DNA from: an uncultured bacterium
GTDB taxonomy: Bacteria; Verrucomicrobiota; Kiritimatiellia; RFP12; UBA3636
DNA: 42,963 bases
Direction of reading: 5' to 3'
Assembly: GCA_902761575.1 (NCBI GenBank)
Contig: CACWKU010000004.1
Coordinates: 1 to 42,963, forward strand
A program made the position numbers and the translations under genes. Shown one piece after another: positions 14,327-27,102 of the stretch. Numbering within the stretch: the first letter of the stretch is position 1; each line of letters opens with the position of its first letter. Under the pieces are notes generated by a model. That model was given only the letters and a program-made list of their open reading frames with translations. It had not been told where the DNA came from and ran no database searches.

Positions 14327-14342
14327 TGGCACGGGGAATGCT
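14327..14342 (+). promoter_or_regulatory. Candidate sigma-54 promoter of pyrG
   Basis: TGGCACGGGGAATGCT keeps the -24 element and the essential GC at -12 with correct spacing; only the first T of TTGCT is replaced by A. The predicted start near 14353-14355 coincides with the first base of the repeat leader. Confidence 0.6.
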
Positions 14343-14353
14343 CATCCGAAGGC

Positions 14354-14455
14354 GAACGGCGGCGAAGCCGCCTTCGGACGCGCGCAAAGCGCGCCTGGAA
14401 CGCCGCCGAAGGCGGCTTCGAACCTGCGAACTTTCGAACCTGCGAACCTTCGAAC

Positions 14456-14458
<3 letters not shown>
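14354..14458 (+). repeat. Modular repeat leader of pyrG
   Basis: Order of modules: GGCGGCgaaGCCGCC hairpin, GCGCGCaaaGCGCGC hairpin, GCCGCCgaaGGCGGC hairpin, then five octamers from 14419. The last octamer CGAACATG (14451-14458) contains the start codon. Bases 14354-14405 match 18002-18053 inside purF with two mismatches. Confidence 0.92.
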
Positions 14459-16171
<1,713 letters not shown>

Positions 16172-16224
16172 CTCGCTTCGCTTGGCGCCGTACTGCTTCG
16201 CATCCTTCGGGCGGAATGCCGGCG

Positions 16225-16277
16225 TCGCCGGCTTTGAACCTGGAACCTTCCAACCCGAGAACCTTCGAACCATCCGA
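16225..16277 (+). repeat. Degenerate modular leader of purF
   Basis: A GCCGGCGtcGCCGGC-like hairpin near 16219-16232 is followed by five degraded octamers (16234-16273, for example GGAACCTT and CGAACCAT) that end four bases before ATG 16278. It looks like an older, drifted version of the glnK and pyrG leaders. Confidence 0.75.
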
Positions 16278-18194
16278 ATGTCCGACGAAATCAAGCACGA
16301 ATGTGCGGTGGCGCTGCTGCGGCTGCTGGATCCCCCCCCGGCGGCAGGGGGGGCGGGGGGCGCAGCCCCCCGTTCGTTGCCCGATCCCGGCGGGACGCTG
16401 CTCTCGCTGCTGCTCGAGAAGCAGCACAACCGCGGGCAGGACGGCGCCGGCGCGGCGATCCTTTCGCTCGCCCCCGAGCCCGGCCGGCCGGCCTGGTGGA
16501 TCCGCAGGTCCGCCTCCGCCACCGCCCTCGCGGACCTGCTCGGCGCAATCGGGCGTCGTCCCGCCGCCCCCGGCGAATCGCTCTTCCTCGGACACCTGCG
16601 CTACGCCACCTACGGCCGCGGGGACGAATCGTTCTGCCACCCGTTCGTCCACGCCGAGCCCCGCCTCGATCGCACGCTCTTCCTCGCCGGCAACTTCAAC
16701 CTCACGAACACGCACGAGCTGTTCGAGGCGTTCCGGAAGGCGGGAAACCATCCCGCGAGTTCGGCGGATGGATATCTGCTTTGCGAACTATTGGCCGCGG
16801 AGCTGGGATTGTCCACCAACTCCCAATGTTCACCATTGTCCACCAATTCAAATATCAATTCCAATCCCGGCGCGCTCGGAGAGCGCGCCCTACCAAAAGA
16901 AACTCTGCGTTCTCTGCGCTCTCTGCGTGAGAAAGAAACTCCCATCCTCCGCGCCCTCCGCGCGGTGCTTCCTAAGCTCGACGGCGCGTTCACGCTGTGC
17001 GGGATGACGGGCGACGGCTGGGCGTTCGCGGTGCGCGACGCGCACGGCATCCGCCCCGGCTGGTATCACGCCTCCCCGCGTGCGGTGGCGGTCGCCTCCG
17101 AGCGGCCCGCGATCCAGGCGGCGCTGGACTGTCCGACGGACGCGGTCCGCGAGCTGCCGCCCGGCGTGGCGCTGCTGGTATCCCCCGCGGGCGAGGTTCG
17201 TTTCGAGCGCGTTCTCGAGCCGGCCGAGCCCCGCCCCTGCGTGTTCGAGCGCATCTACTTCTCCCGCGCGAACGACGCCGACATCCACCGCGAGCGCAAG
17301 GCGCTCGGCGCCGCGCTCGCGGCGCCGATTCTGCGCGCGGTGGACTTCGACCTCGACCGGACGTTCTTCAGCTACATCCCCAACTCCGCGCAGGTCGCGT
17401 TCCACGGGCTGCTGGAGGCGCTCTGGACCGAGGGGCTCGCCGAGGGGCGGCCCGTGCGGTTCGGGCAGGTCGCCGTAAAGGACGCCAAGTTCCGCACGTT
17501 CATCGCGGACGCCGCCGCGCGCCGCGAGATCGGCAAGCACGTCTACGACGTCACCTACGGCCTCGTGCGCCCCGGCGTGGACACGCTGGTCGTGCTCGAC
17601 GACTCGATCGTGCGCGGCACGACGATGCGCGAGGCGATCCTGCCGATGCTCGACCGCCTCGGCCCGCGGCGGATTGTCGTCGCCTCCTCCGCTCCGCCCA
17701 TCCGCTACCCCGACTGCTACGGCATTGACATGTCCACGCTGGGCGAGCTCGTCGCCTTCCGCGCGCTCGTGAACCTGCTGGGCGACGAAGCGGAGGCGGC
17801 GCTGCGCGCGGCGCTTGCAAGCGCCGCGCCCGATTCGCTCGCCGCCCTCTACGCGCGGTTCACGGAGGCGGAGCACGCCGCCGAGATCGCGCGGCTCCTC
17901 ACGCCGCCCAGGATGCGCGCGCAGGTCTCGGTCGTGTACCAGACCGTCCCCGCCCTTCACGCCGCCCTGTCGGCGCGGGGAACGCCGCCTCCGGCGGCTT
18001 CGAACGGCGGCGAAGCCGCCTTCGAACGCGCGCAAAGCGCGCTTGGAACGCCGGCAACGCCGCCTTCGAACGCGCGCGACGCGCGCTTCGGCGACTGGTA
18101 CTTCACCGGCGACTATCCGACGCCGGGCGGCTATCGCGTCCTGCGACGCTCGCTCGAAAACCACCTCGCCCGCCGCGAAGGGCGGTCCTACTAG
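16278..18194 (+). CDS. purF: Amidophosphoribosyltransferase
   Basis: The 638-residue enzyme starts purine synthesis by making phosphoribosylamine from PRPP and glutamine. Cys9 in IKHECAVAL is the expected N-terminal nucleophile after removal of a short propeptide, and EKQHNRGQDGAG follows. The PRPP-binding motif is VVLDDSIVRGTTM near residues 437-449. The end (DWYFTGDYPTPGGYRV) is typical of the longer PurF type found in Bacteroidota and relatives. Two repeat blocks interrupt it in frame: one near residues 176-218 in the glutaminase half and one near 566-602 just before the DWYFTG end. The amidotransferase role is secure; tolerance of both inserts is inferred from the intact motifs around them. 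Confidence 0.94.
   Translation: MSDEIKHECAVALLRLLDPPPAAGGAGGAAPRSLPDPGGTLLSLLLEKQHNRGQDGAGAAILSLAPEPGRPAWWIRRSASATALADLLGAIGRRPAAPGESLFLGHLRYATYGRGDESFCHPFVHAEPRLDRTLFLAGNFNLTNTHELFEAFRKAGNHPASSADGYLLCELLAAELGLSTNSQCSPLSTNSNINSNPGALGERALPKETLRSLRSLREKETPILRALRAVLPKLDGAFTLCGMTGDGWAFAVRDAHGIRPGWYHASPRAVAVASERPAIQAALDCPTDAVRELPPGVALLVSPAGEVRFERVLEPAEPRPCVFERIYFSRANDADIHRERKALGAALAAPILRAVDFDLDRTFFSYIPNSAQVAFHGLLEALWTEGLAEGRPVRFGQVAVKDAKFRTFIADAAARREIGKHVYDVTYGLVRPGVDTLVVLDDSIVRGTTMREAILPMLDRLGPRRIVVASSAPPIRYPDCYGIDMSTLGELVAFRALVNLLGDEAEAALRAALASAAPDSLAALYARFTEAEHAAEIARLLTPPRMRAQVSVVYQTVPALHAALSARGTPPPAASNGGEAAFERAQSALGTPATPPSNARDARFGDWYFTGDYPTPGGYRVLRRSLENHLARREGRSY
16812..16930. repeat. Composite repeat inside purF, glutaminase half
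   Basis: Spaced CCACCAATTC-like units (16812-16849), a 9-bp hairpin GGCGCGCTC/GAGCGCGCC (16869-16889), then three CTCTGCGNT nonamers from 16903, the reverse of the CGCAGAG family seen at 10388. The local sequence at 16800-16865 is notably AT-rich. Confidence 0.85.
17979..18087 (+). repeat. Modular hairpin repeat inside purF, C-terminal
   Basis: A run of GGCGGC/GCCGCC and GCGCGC hairpin modules joined by TTCGAACG. 18002-18053 matches the pyrG leader 14354-14405 with two mismatches, here translated in frame (AASNGGEAAFERAQSALG). Confidence 0.92.
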
Positions 18195-18203
18195 CTCGCA
18201 AGT

Positions 18204-18245
18204 CCTGCGCAACGCGTCGGCGCATCGCGCCGACGGCCGCGCAGG
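18204..18245. terminator. Two-part hairpin after purF
   Basis: GTCGGCGC (18216-18223) pairs with GCGCCGAC (18227-18234), and CCTGCGC (18204-18210) with GCGCAGG (18239-18245) outside it. It starts ten bases after the purF stop. Confidence 0.6.
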
Positions 18246-18361
18246 GCGTTGAAGCTTCGCTTCGCTCCGGCTTTTCAGATTCTGTAAAACCATGCTCTCC
18301 GCTGGCGCGGATTGTGTCGCGGCGCAGTGCCGAAACGCGGAAAAACCACGAATACACTGTC

Positions 18362-18377
18362 TGGCACGGGCGATGCT
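18362..18377 (+). promoter_or_regulatory. Candidate sigma-54 promoter of carA
   Basis: TGGCACGGGCGATGCT again keeps TGGCACG and the -12 GC. The predicted start (about 18388) is only two bases before the chosen ATG 18390, so the message would be leaderless or the site may be decoy. Confidence 0.45.
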
Positions 18378-18389
18378 TCCATTCATTGT

Positions 18390-19691
18390 ATGAACTACGA
18401 GGAAAAATGGCAGGCGGAGCGCGAGCGCGCGGGGTTCCTCGTGCTGGCGGACGGCGCGGTGTTCCGCGGCGTCGCGTTCGGCGCGCGGGAGGACCGGCTC
18501 GGCGAGGCGGTCTTCAACACCGGGATGTCCGGCTATCAGGAGATCGCCACGGACCCCTCCTACGCCGGGCAGATCGTCGCCCTCACCACCGCCGAGGTCG
18601 GCAACTACGGGACGAACCCCGACGACGCCGAGTCGCGCGGGCTCTTCCTCTCCGGGCTCGTCGTGAACGAGCTCGCGGAGCCGTCCAACTTCCGCTCGAC
18701 CCTTCCGCTCGACCGGCTCCTCGCCGACGCGGGCGTGCCGGGGCTTCGCGCCCTCGACACGCGGAGCCTCACGCTTCACCTCCGCGACCATGGCTCGCAG
18801 AAGGCGTATTTGCATGCCTCGAACGAGCCGCTTGACCCTGCGGAGGCGGTCGAGCGTGCCCGTGCGTGGGAAGGCCTCGACGGACAGGACTACGCCGCGC
18901 GCGTCTCCTGCAAAGTCGCGTACGACTTCGCATCTGACCTTCGGGGCGAGGTTGAAAGTGTAAAGGGTAAAGGGAAAAGTGGCGGGCAGGACGAAACTTT
19001 ACCCTTTACCCTTTCAACTTTAAACTCGACCGCGACGAGCGGCGCGGAGCGTCCGCTCGTCGCGGTCTACGACTTCGGCGTAAAGCGCAACATCCTGCGG
19101 TCGCTCGCGTCGTTCGCGCGGGTGCGGGTCGTGCCGGCGAAGACGCCCGCGGAGGAGGTCCTCGCGCTCAAGCCCGCCGGCGTCTTCCTCTCCAACGGCC
19201 CCGCCGACCCCGCCGCGCTGCCCTACGCGATCGAGAACATCCGGAAGATCCTCGGACTTATCCCGTGCGATGACTCGCTCGTCACTCGTCACTCGTCACT
19301 CGTCACTCCCATGACGGGCGGCCCCCGGCCGCCCGTCATGGGCATCTGCCTCGGCCACCAGCTGCTCGCCCTCGCCTGCGGCGCGAAGACGGGGCGGCTC
19401 GCGTTCGGGCACCACGGGTGCAACCATCCGGTGAAGGAGCTGGCGACGGGCAAGGTGCAGATCACCTCGCAGAACCACAACTTCGCGGTCCTCGCGGACT
19501 CCCTCCCGCCGGAGCTCGAGGTCACGCACGTCAACCTCAACGACGGCACCATCGAGGGCCTCCGCCACAAAACCCTCCCGGCCTTCTCCGTCCAGTACCA
19601 CCCCGAGGCCTGCCCCGGCCCGCACGACGCCGCCCCGCTCTTCGACCGCTTTCGCGTCCTCCTCGCCTCGCGCGCTCCCGCCGCCCGCTAA
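18390..19691 (+). CDS. carA: Carbamoyl-phosphate synthase small subunit
   Basis: The 433-residue glutaminase subunit supplies ammonia to CarB for carbamoyl phosphate, feeding pyrimidines and arginine. The N-terminal domain has [19 protein letters not shown] near residues 45-63; the amidotransferase nucleophile is Cys320 in MGICLGHQ, with [12 protein letters not shown] near the end. It is about 50 residues longer than the E. coli protein (382), and two in-frame repeat blocks account for most of that: one near residues 188-213 and one near 297-318, the latter ending directly at the active-site strand. ATG 18390 is the first good start before the conserved [12 protein letters not shown]. It is followed by carB after a 58-base gap made of repeat. 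Confidence 0.95.
   Translation: MNYEEKWQAERERAGFLVLADGAVFRGVAFGAREDRLGEAVFNTGMSGYQEIATDPSYAGQIVALTTAEVGNYGTNPDDAESRGLFLSGLVVNELAEPSNFRSTLPLDRLLADAGVPGLRALDTRSLTLHLRDHGSQKAYLHASNEPLDPAEAVERARAWEGLDGQDYAARVSCKVAYDFASDLRGEVESVKGKGKSGGQDETLPFTLSTLNSTATSGAERPLVAVYDFGVKRNILRSLASFARVRVVPAKTPAEEVLALKPAGVFLSNGPADPAALPYAIENIRKILGLIPCDDSLVTRHSSLVTPMTGGPRPPVMGICLGHQLLALACGAKTGRLAFGHHGCNHPVKELATGKVQITSQNHNFAVLADSLPPELEVTHVNLNDGTIEGLRHKTLPAFSVQYHPEACPGPHDAAPLFDRFRVLLASRAPAAR
18953..19027. repeat. Heptamer fold-back inside carA
   Basis: GTAAAGG-type units (18953-18983) are mirrored by CCCTTTA units (18998-19027). The last 17 bases recur exactly at 19724-19740 before carB. Confidence 0.9.
19279..19342. repeat. 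Heptamers plus perfect palindrome inside carA
   Basis: Four TCGTCAC units (19279-19306) are followed by a perfect 15-bp stem with a 5-base loop (19308-19322 with 19328-19342). The codons continue without break into the active-site motif. Confidence 0.93.
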
Positions 19692-19741
19692 CCCTTTCAA
19701 CCCCTTCAACCTTTTCAACTTTTCCCTTTCAACTTTAAACC
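19692..19741 (+). repeat. CCCTTTCAA-type leader repeat of carB
   Basis: A pyrimidine-rich run of CCTTTCAAC-like units fills almost the whole carA-carB gap, ending eight bases before ATG 19750. No Shine-Dalgarno sequence is seen. Confidence 0.85.
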
Positions 19742-19749
19742 ACCGATCC

Positions 19750-22986
<3,237 letters not shown>

Positions 22987-23013
22987 CGGCGAACCCGCTC
23001 CGCCTCGCGTTCG

Positions 23014-23814
23014 TTACAGGCCGAGCGATTCCGCGATCGTATGGACGCCGGCGGGCTGCGCGGCGAGCCAGCGCGCGGCGCGCAGGGCGCCGCGGGAGAG
23101 GCACGAGCGCGAGGTCGCGCGGTGCGAGAGGCGCACGAGCTCGCCGTCCGCGGCGAAGACGACGTCGTGGTCGCCCACCACGTCGCCGCCGCGCAGCGCG
23201 TGGATCGCGATCTCGTCCGGCGGGCGCTCGCCCGTCACGCCCTCGCGGCCGTAGCGCGCGACGGCGTCCAGGTCGAGCCCGCGGCCCTCCGCCGCGGCGC
23301 GCGCGAGCGTGAGCGCGGTGCCGGAGGGGGCGTCCTTCTTGTGGCGGTGGTGCATCTCGACCACCTCGACGTCGAAGCCCGGTCCGAGAGCGGCGGCGGC
23401 GCGGCGCACGAGCGCCTCGAGGACGTTCACGCCGACGGACATGTTGGAGGCGATCAGCACGGGCGCGACCTCGCCGACGGCGAGGACGGCGGCGCGCTCC
23501 TCCGCGGTGAGCGCGGTCGTGCCGACGAGGAGCGCCCTGCGGTGCTTCCTCGCGAGCGCGGCGTGCTCCGGGACCGCGGTGTGGAACGTGAAGTCGATCG
23601 CTAGGTCGCACCCCGCCACGGCGGCCTCGGCATCGTCCGTCACCGGGACGCCGAGCGGCGCGACGCCGGCGAGCTCGCCGGCGTCGCGCCCGAGGAAGGG
23701 CGAGCCGGGCGCCTCGACGGCGGCGACGAGCGAGAGCTCCGGGAAGTCGGCGAGATTCGAGACCATCGACCGGCCCATGCGGCCGGCGGCGCCGAAGATC
23801 GAAATGCGGATCAT
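23014..23814 (-). CDS. dapB: 4-hydroxy-tetrahydrodipicolinate reductase
   Basis: The 266-residue enzyme performs the second committed step toward diaminopimelate and lysine. The nucleotide-binding motif FGAAGRMG lies at residues 6-13 and the catalytic signature EMHHRHKKDAPSGTA near 146-160. The start ATG overlaps the dapA stop (TGA at 23811-23813 within ATGA), so the two are translationally coupled. Its 3' end is 27 bases from the carB stop, so the genes converge. No repeats are inserted. Confidence 0.95.
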   Translation of the reverse strand: MIRISIFGAAGRMGRSMVSNLADFPELSLVAAVEAPGSPFLGRDAGELAGVAPLGVPVTDDAEAAVAGCDLAIDFTFHTAVPEHAALARKHRRALLVGTTALTAEERAAVLAVGEVAPVLIASNMSVGVNVLEALVRRAAAALGPGFDVEVVEMHHRHKKDAPSGTALTLARAAAEGRGLDLDAVARYGREGVTGERPPDEIAIHALRGGDVVGDHDVVFAADGELVRLSHRATSRSCLSRGALRAARWLAAQPAGVHTIAESLGL

Positions 23815-24686
23815 TTCACGAGGCCCAGCTTCTTCATCGTGGCGGCGAGCTTCTCCCTGTTCTCGGGCCTCATTTCGCACAGCGGCAGGCGGTAGACCTC
23901 CTGCGCGGTGCCGAGCATCGCCATCGCGGCCTTGACGGGGACGGGGTTGACCTCGATGAAGAGGTCGGCGAAGAGGTCGAGCAGGCGCGTGTGGATCCGC
24001 AGAGCGCCGGCGAAGTCGTTGGCGAGCGCGAGGCGCACCATCTCGACGACCTCGGCGGGGACGACGTTCGAGGCGACGGAGACGACGCCCTTCGCGCCGG
24101 CGGCCATCATCGGGAGCGTGAGCGAGTCGTCGCCCGAGAGGATGTCGATCTGGTCGCCGATCGCGGCGCGGATGAGGTTCACGCGGTTGGCGTCGCCCGC
24201 CGCCTCCTTGATGCCGGCGATCTTCGGGTGGCCGGCGAGGCGCTTCACGACGGCAACCGGGATGTCGCGCGACGTGCGGCCGGGGGCGTTGTAGAGCAGG
24301 ACCGGGAGCCCGACGTCCGCCACCTCGGAGAAGTGGCGGTAGAGCCCCTCGGGCGTGGGCTTGTTGTAGTAGGGGGCGATCTGGAGCGTGGCGTCCGCGC
24401 CGTCGTCGATCGCGTGGCGGGTGAGCTCCACCGCCTCGCGAGTGGAGTTGCCGCCCGTGCCGGCGACGACCTGCATGCGGCCGGCCGTGTACTCGACGGT
24501 CTTGCGGATGACCTCCTCGTGCTCCTCGTAGTCGAGGGTGGGGGATTCGCCGGTGGTGCCGACGGGGCAGACGCCGGCGATGCCGGCGGCGGCCTGGGCC
24601 TCGACGAGCGCGCGAAGCGCGCCGTAGTCGACGGAGCCGTCCTTGTTGAACGGGGTGACGAGGGCGGTGTAGGTGCCTTGGAACAT
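23811..24686 (-). CDS. dapA: 4-hydroxy-tetrahydrodipicolinate synthase
   Basis: The 291-residue enzyme condenses pyruvate with aspartate semialdehyde. It is a TIM-barrel aldolase with the Schiff-base lysine in GIKEAAGD near residue 160 and the tyrosine in LLYNAPGRT near 132; the GTTGESPTL motif is near residue 43. ATG at 24686 is chosen because AAAGGA lies at a suitable distance upstream and the protein then starts MFQGTYTAL as usual in the family. It leads a dapA-dapB operon supplying diaminopimelate for peptidoglycan. Confidence 0.95.
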   Translation of the reverse strand: MFQGTYTALVTPFNKDGSVDYGALRALVEAQAAAGIAGVCPVGTTGESPTLDYEEHEEVIRKTVEYTAGRMQVVAGTGGNSTREAVELTRHAIDDGADATLQIAPYYNKPTPEGLYRHFSEVADVGLPVLLYNAPGRTSRDIPVAVVKRLAGHPKIAGIKEAAGDANRVNLIRAAIGDQIDILSGDDSLTLPMMAAGAKGVVSVASNVVPAEVVEMVRLALANDFAGALRIHTRLLDLFADLFIEVNPVPVKAAMAMLGTAQEVYRLPLCEMRPENREKLAATMKKLGLVK

Positions 24687-24720
24687 GGGATGCGTCCTTT
24701 CGCGTGTGGAACGGCGCCGC

Positions 24721-24729
24721 ATCCTACCA
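24721..24729 (-). promoter_or_regulatory. Extended -10 of dapA
   Basis: On the minus strand TGGTAGGAT (hexamer 24721-24726) lies 34 bases before the start codon. The -35 is weak. Confidence 0.5.
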
Positions 24730-24792
24730 CAACGCCGCCGCGCGCGCAAACGCGGTCGCCTGCGCGCGGCGCTTTCCCTTCGCGCCGGATTC

Positions 24793-24801
24793 TGGTAGAC
24801 T
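24793..24801 (+). promoter_or_regulatory. Extended -10, seven bases before the permease ATG
   Basis: TGGTAGACT ends at 24801 and the start codon is at 24809. Transcription would begin at or next to the A of ATG, giving a leaderless message. Confidence 0.65.
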
Positions 24802-24808
24802 CGCGGGC

Positions 24809-25807
24809 ATGTCCGGCGCCCCCGCCACGAAGCCCGAGGAATCCGCCGCGTCCGCCCTGGGCCGGCGCGGTCGCGGCGGCGCCCTCCTGCGCTACGCGCT
24901 GCGGCGGCTGGCGGGGCTCGTGCCGACGCTGCTGGGGGTGACGCTGCTCACGTTCGTGCTCTTCGACGTCGTCGGCGGCTCGCCCGCGGCGATCGTCCTG
25001 GGCAAGAACGCGACGAAGGAGCAGATCGCCGAATACGACCACGTCCACGGCTACGACCGCCCGCTCGCCGTGCAATACGTCCGCTACCTCGGCGACCTCG
25101 CCCGCGGCGACCTCGGCGAGTCGCTCGAGTACCGCGAGCCCGTCGCGAAGGTCTTGCGGGACGGCGTCGGCGTCTCCCTCTCGCTCACGGTGCCGATCCT
25201 CGTCGTCGGGACGGTCGTCGCGCTGCTCGTGGGGCTGCTCTGCGCGGCGCGCGCAGGCGGGCCGCTCGACCGCGCGATGCTGGGCGCGACGACGGCGCTC
25301 ATGAGCGTGAACTACGTCGTCTGGGTCGCGGCGGGTCAGTACTTCCTCGCCTATCGGTTCGGTCTCTTCCCGCTCTGGGGCTTCGAGGACTGGACCTACC
25401 TGCTGCTGCCGATCCTCGTCGGCGTCCTGAGCTCGCTCGGGAGCGACGTGCGATTCTACCGCACGGCGATCCTCGACGAGATCGGCAGGCCCTACGTCCG
25501 CACCGCGATCGCCAAGGGCCTCTCGCCGATGCGCATCCTCGTCCGCCACGTGCTGCGCAACAGCCTGATCCCGGTCGTGACGAACGTGAGCCTCGCCGTC
25601 CCGTTCCTCTTCACCGGGAGCATCCTGCTCGAGAGCTTCTACGGAATCCCGGGCCTCGGCGGAATCGGACTCAACGCCGTCTACGCGTCGGACTTCGCGA
25701 CGGTCCGCGCGGTGGTGCTCGTCTCGGCGCTACTCTACCAGCTCGCGAACCTCCTCGCGGACCTCGCCTACGCCTGGCTCGACCCGCAGGTGCGCCTCGC
25801 GAAATGA
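24809..25807 (+). CDS. DppB-type ABC transporter permease, unpaired
   Basis: The 332-residue inner-membrane protein belongs to the permease family of peptide/nickel importers: a first helix RRLAGLVPTLLGVTLLTFVL near residue 31, a periplasmic segment with YDRPLAVQYVRYLGDLARGD, and the cytoplasmic coupling loop around YVRTAIAKGLSPMRILVRHV near 229-249, with six hydrophobic helices in all. Such transporters need a DppC partner, two ATPases and a binding protein, none of which adjoin; the next gene, overlapping by four bases, encodes an MFS carrier. It may join partners encoded elsewhere. No Shine-Dalgarno sequence; probably leaderless. Confidence 0.88.
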   Translation: MSGAPATKPEESAASALGRRGRGGALLRYALRRLAGLVPTLLGVTLLTFVLFDVVGGSPAAIVLGKNATKEQIAEYDHVHGYDRPLAVQYVRYLGDLARGDLGESLEYREPVAKVLRDGVGVSLSLTVPILVVGTVVALLVGLLCAARAGGPLDRAMLGATTALMSVNYVVWVAAGQYFLAYRFGLFPLWGFEDWTYLLLPILVGVLSSLGSDVRFYRTAILDEIGRPYVRTAIAKGLSPMRILVRHVLRNSLIPVVTNVSLAVPFLFTGSILLESFYGIPGLGGIGLNAVYASDFATVRAVVLVSALLYQLANLLADLAYAWLDPQVRLAK

Positions 25808-27102
25808 CCCCGCCACGCGACATGGAACCCGCCCCCGCCCGCGCCCCCGTCTTCTCGCGCACCGACCTGCGCGTCGTGTTCCTGCTCGTTCTCGGCTACT
25901 CGAGCGCCTACCTCGGGCGGCTCGACATGGGCGCGTCGATCCTCCCGATGTCCGCGTCGCTGGGCTGGAGCAACGAGACGCTCGGCTCGGTCGTCTCGTG
26001 CTTCTTCGTCGCCTACGCCTGCGGCCAGCTCGCGAGCGGCGTCCTCGCGCACTTCTTCGACCCGTTCTGGTCGTTCGGCCTCGCGCTCGCCGGCTCCGCG
26101 CTCTGCAACCTCGCGGTCACCTTCGCGCCCGGCCCGGCGGCGATGCGCGCGATCTGGTTCGCCAACGGCGCGCTGCAGTCCCTCCTCTGGTGCAGTCTCG
26201 TCAAGTCGATGGCGCAGCGCGTCTCGGAGCGCGCGATGCCGCGCGCGATCGTCTGCGTCTGCGCGACGCTGCCGATCGGCAGCGTCGCCGCGTTCGGCGC
26301 GGCCGCGGCGGGCGCGCCGTGCGGCTTCTGGCAGGGGACCTTCTACCTCGCCGCCGCCGCGCTCGGGATCTCGGCCGCGCTCTGGTTCCGGCTCTTCCGC
26401 TTCCCGGCGCCGCCCGCCGGCGCGCCGGCGGCGCACGCCGCGGCGAAGTCCTATCCGCGCGCGACGCGCTTCGCCGACGGGAAGGGTGACGCTGCCCCGG
26501 AAGGCCCCGGCTGGGGCCCGGTGGCGGCGCTCGTCGGCGCCACGGCGCTGGCCTGCGGCGCGTGCGGGTTCCTGCGCGACGGCCTCTCGACCTGGGCGCC
26601 GAAGGTGCTGCAGGACGCGTTCGGCCTGCCCGCGTCGATCTCGATCCTGCTCACGCTCGCGCTGCCGTTCGTGGGCCTCGCGGGCGCCTTCCTCAACAAG
26701 GCCTTCCACGAGCGCCAGCCGCTCGTCTCGGCGATGACGACGCTCTGCTTCGCCGCCGGGACGGCCTTCGCCGCGCTCGCGCTGCTGGGGATCGGCCTGC
26801 CGTCGCTCGCGATCGCCGTCGTCGCGTTCGCGGGCGTGTATCTCTCGATGGTGATGGTCACCAACGCCATCACGAGCATCTTCTGCCTCGCCTACCGCAA
26901 TCTCTTCGACGCCGCCCTCGTCGCGGGGATCGTCGACACGGTCTGCTACGTCGGCTCGTCGCTCGCGGCCTGGAGCCTCGGACGCGCCGTCGACGCGGGC
27001 GCGGGCTGGACGCCCGTCTTCGCGATGCTCGCCGTCTCCGGCGGCGCGGGCCTGCTCTTCTCGCTCCTTTCGCTCCGCATCGAGCGCCGCGTCGCGCGCT
27101 AG
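25804..27102 (+). CDS. MFS transporter, possibly organophosphate:phosphate antiporter type
   Basis: The 432-residue protein has about twelve membrane segments in two bundles joined by a Pro/Ala-rich central loop (about residues 200-230). Features such as YSSAYLGRLDMGASILPM near residue 32 and GFLRDGLSTWAPKVLQD near 256 recall the GlpT/UhpT group, but the substrate cannot be fixed from sequence alone. Its start overlaps the permease stop (ATGA), so the two are coupled. The stop TAG lies in the palindrome CTAG shared with the stop of the opposing transporter gene. Confidence 0.82.
   Translation: MTPPRDMEPAPARAPVFSRTDLRVVFLLVLGYSSAYLGRLDMGASILPMSASLGWSNETLGSVVSCFFVAYACGQLASGVLAHFFDPFWSFGLALAGSALCNLAVTFAPGPAAMRAIWFANGALQSLLWCSLVKSMAQRVSERAMPRAIVCVCATLPIGSVAAFGAAAAGAPCGFWQGTFYLAAAALGISAALWFRLFRFPAPPAGAPAAHAAAKSYPRATRFADGKGDAAPEGPGWGPVAALVGATALACGACGFLRDGLSTWAPKVLQDAFGLPASISILLTLALPFVGLAGAFLNKAFHERQPLVSAMTTLCFAAGTAFAALALLGIGLPSLAIAVVAFAGVYLSMVMVTNAITSIFCLAYRNLFDAALVAGIVDTVCYVGSSLAAWSLGRAVDAGAGWTPVFAMLAVSGGAGLLFSLLSLRIERRVAR

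Noticed and set aside
16185-16199. Sigma-54 site before purF (TGGCGCCGTACTGCT)
   Set aside because: The distance between the GG and GC elements is one base short of the strict RpoN spacing.
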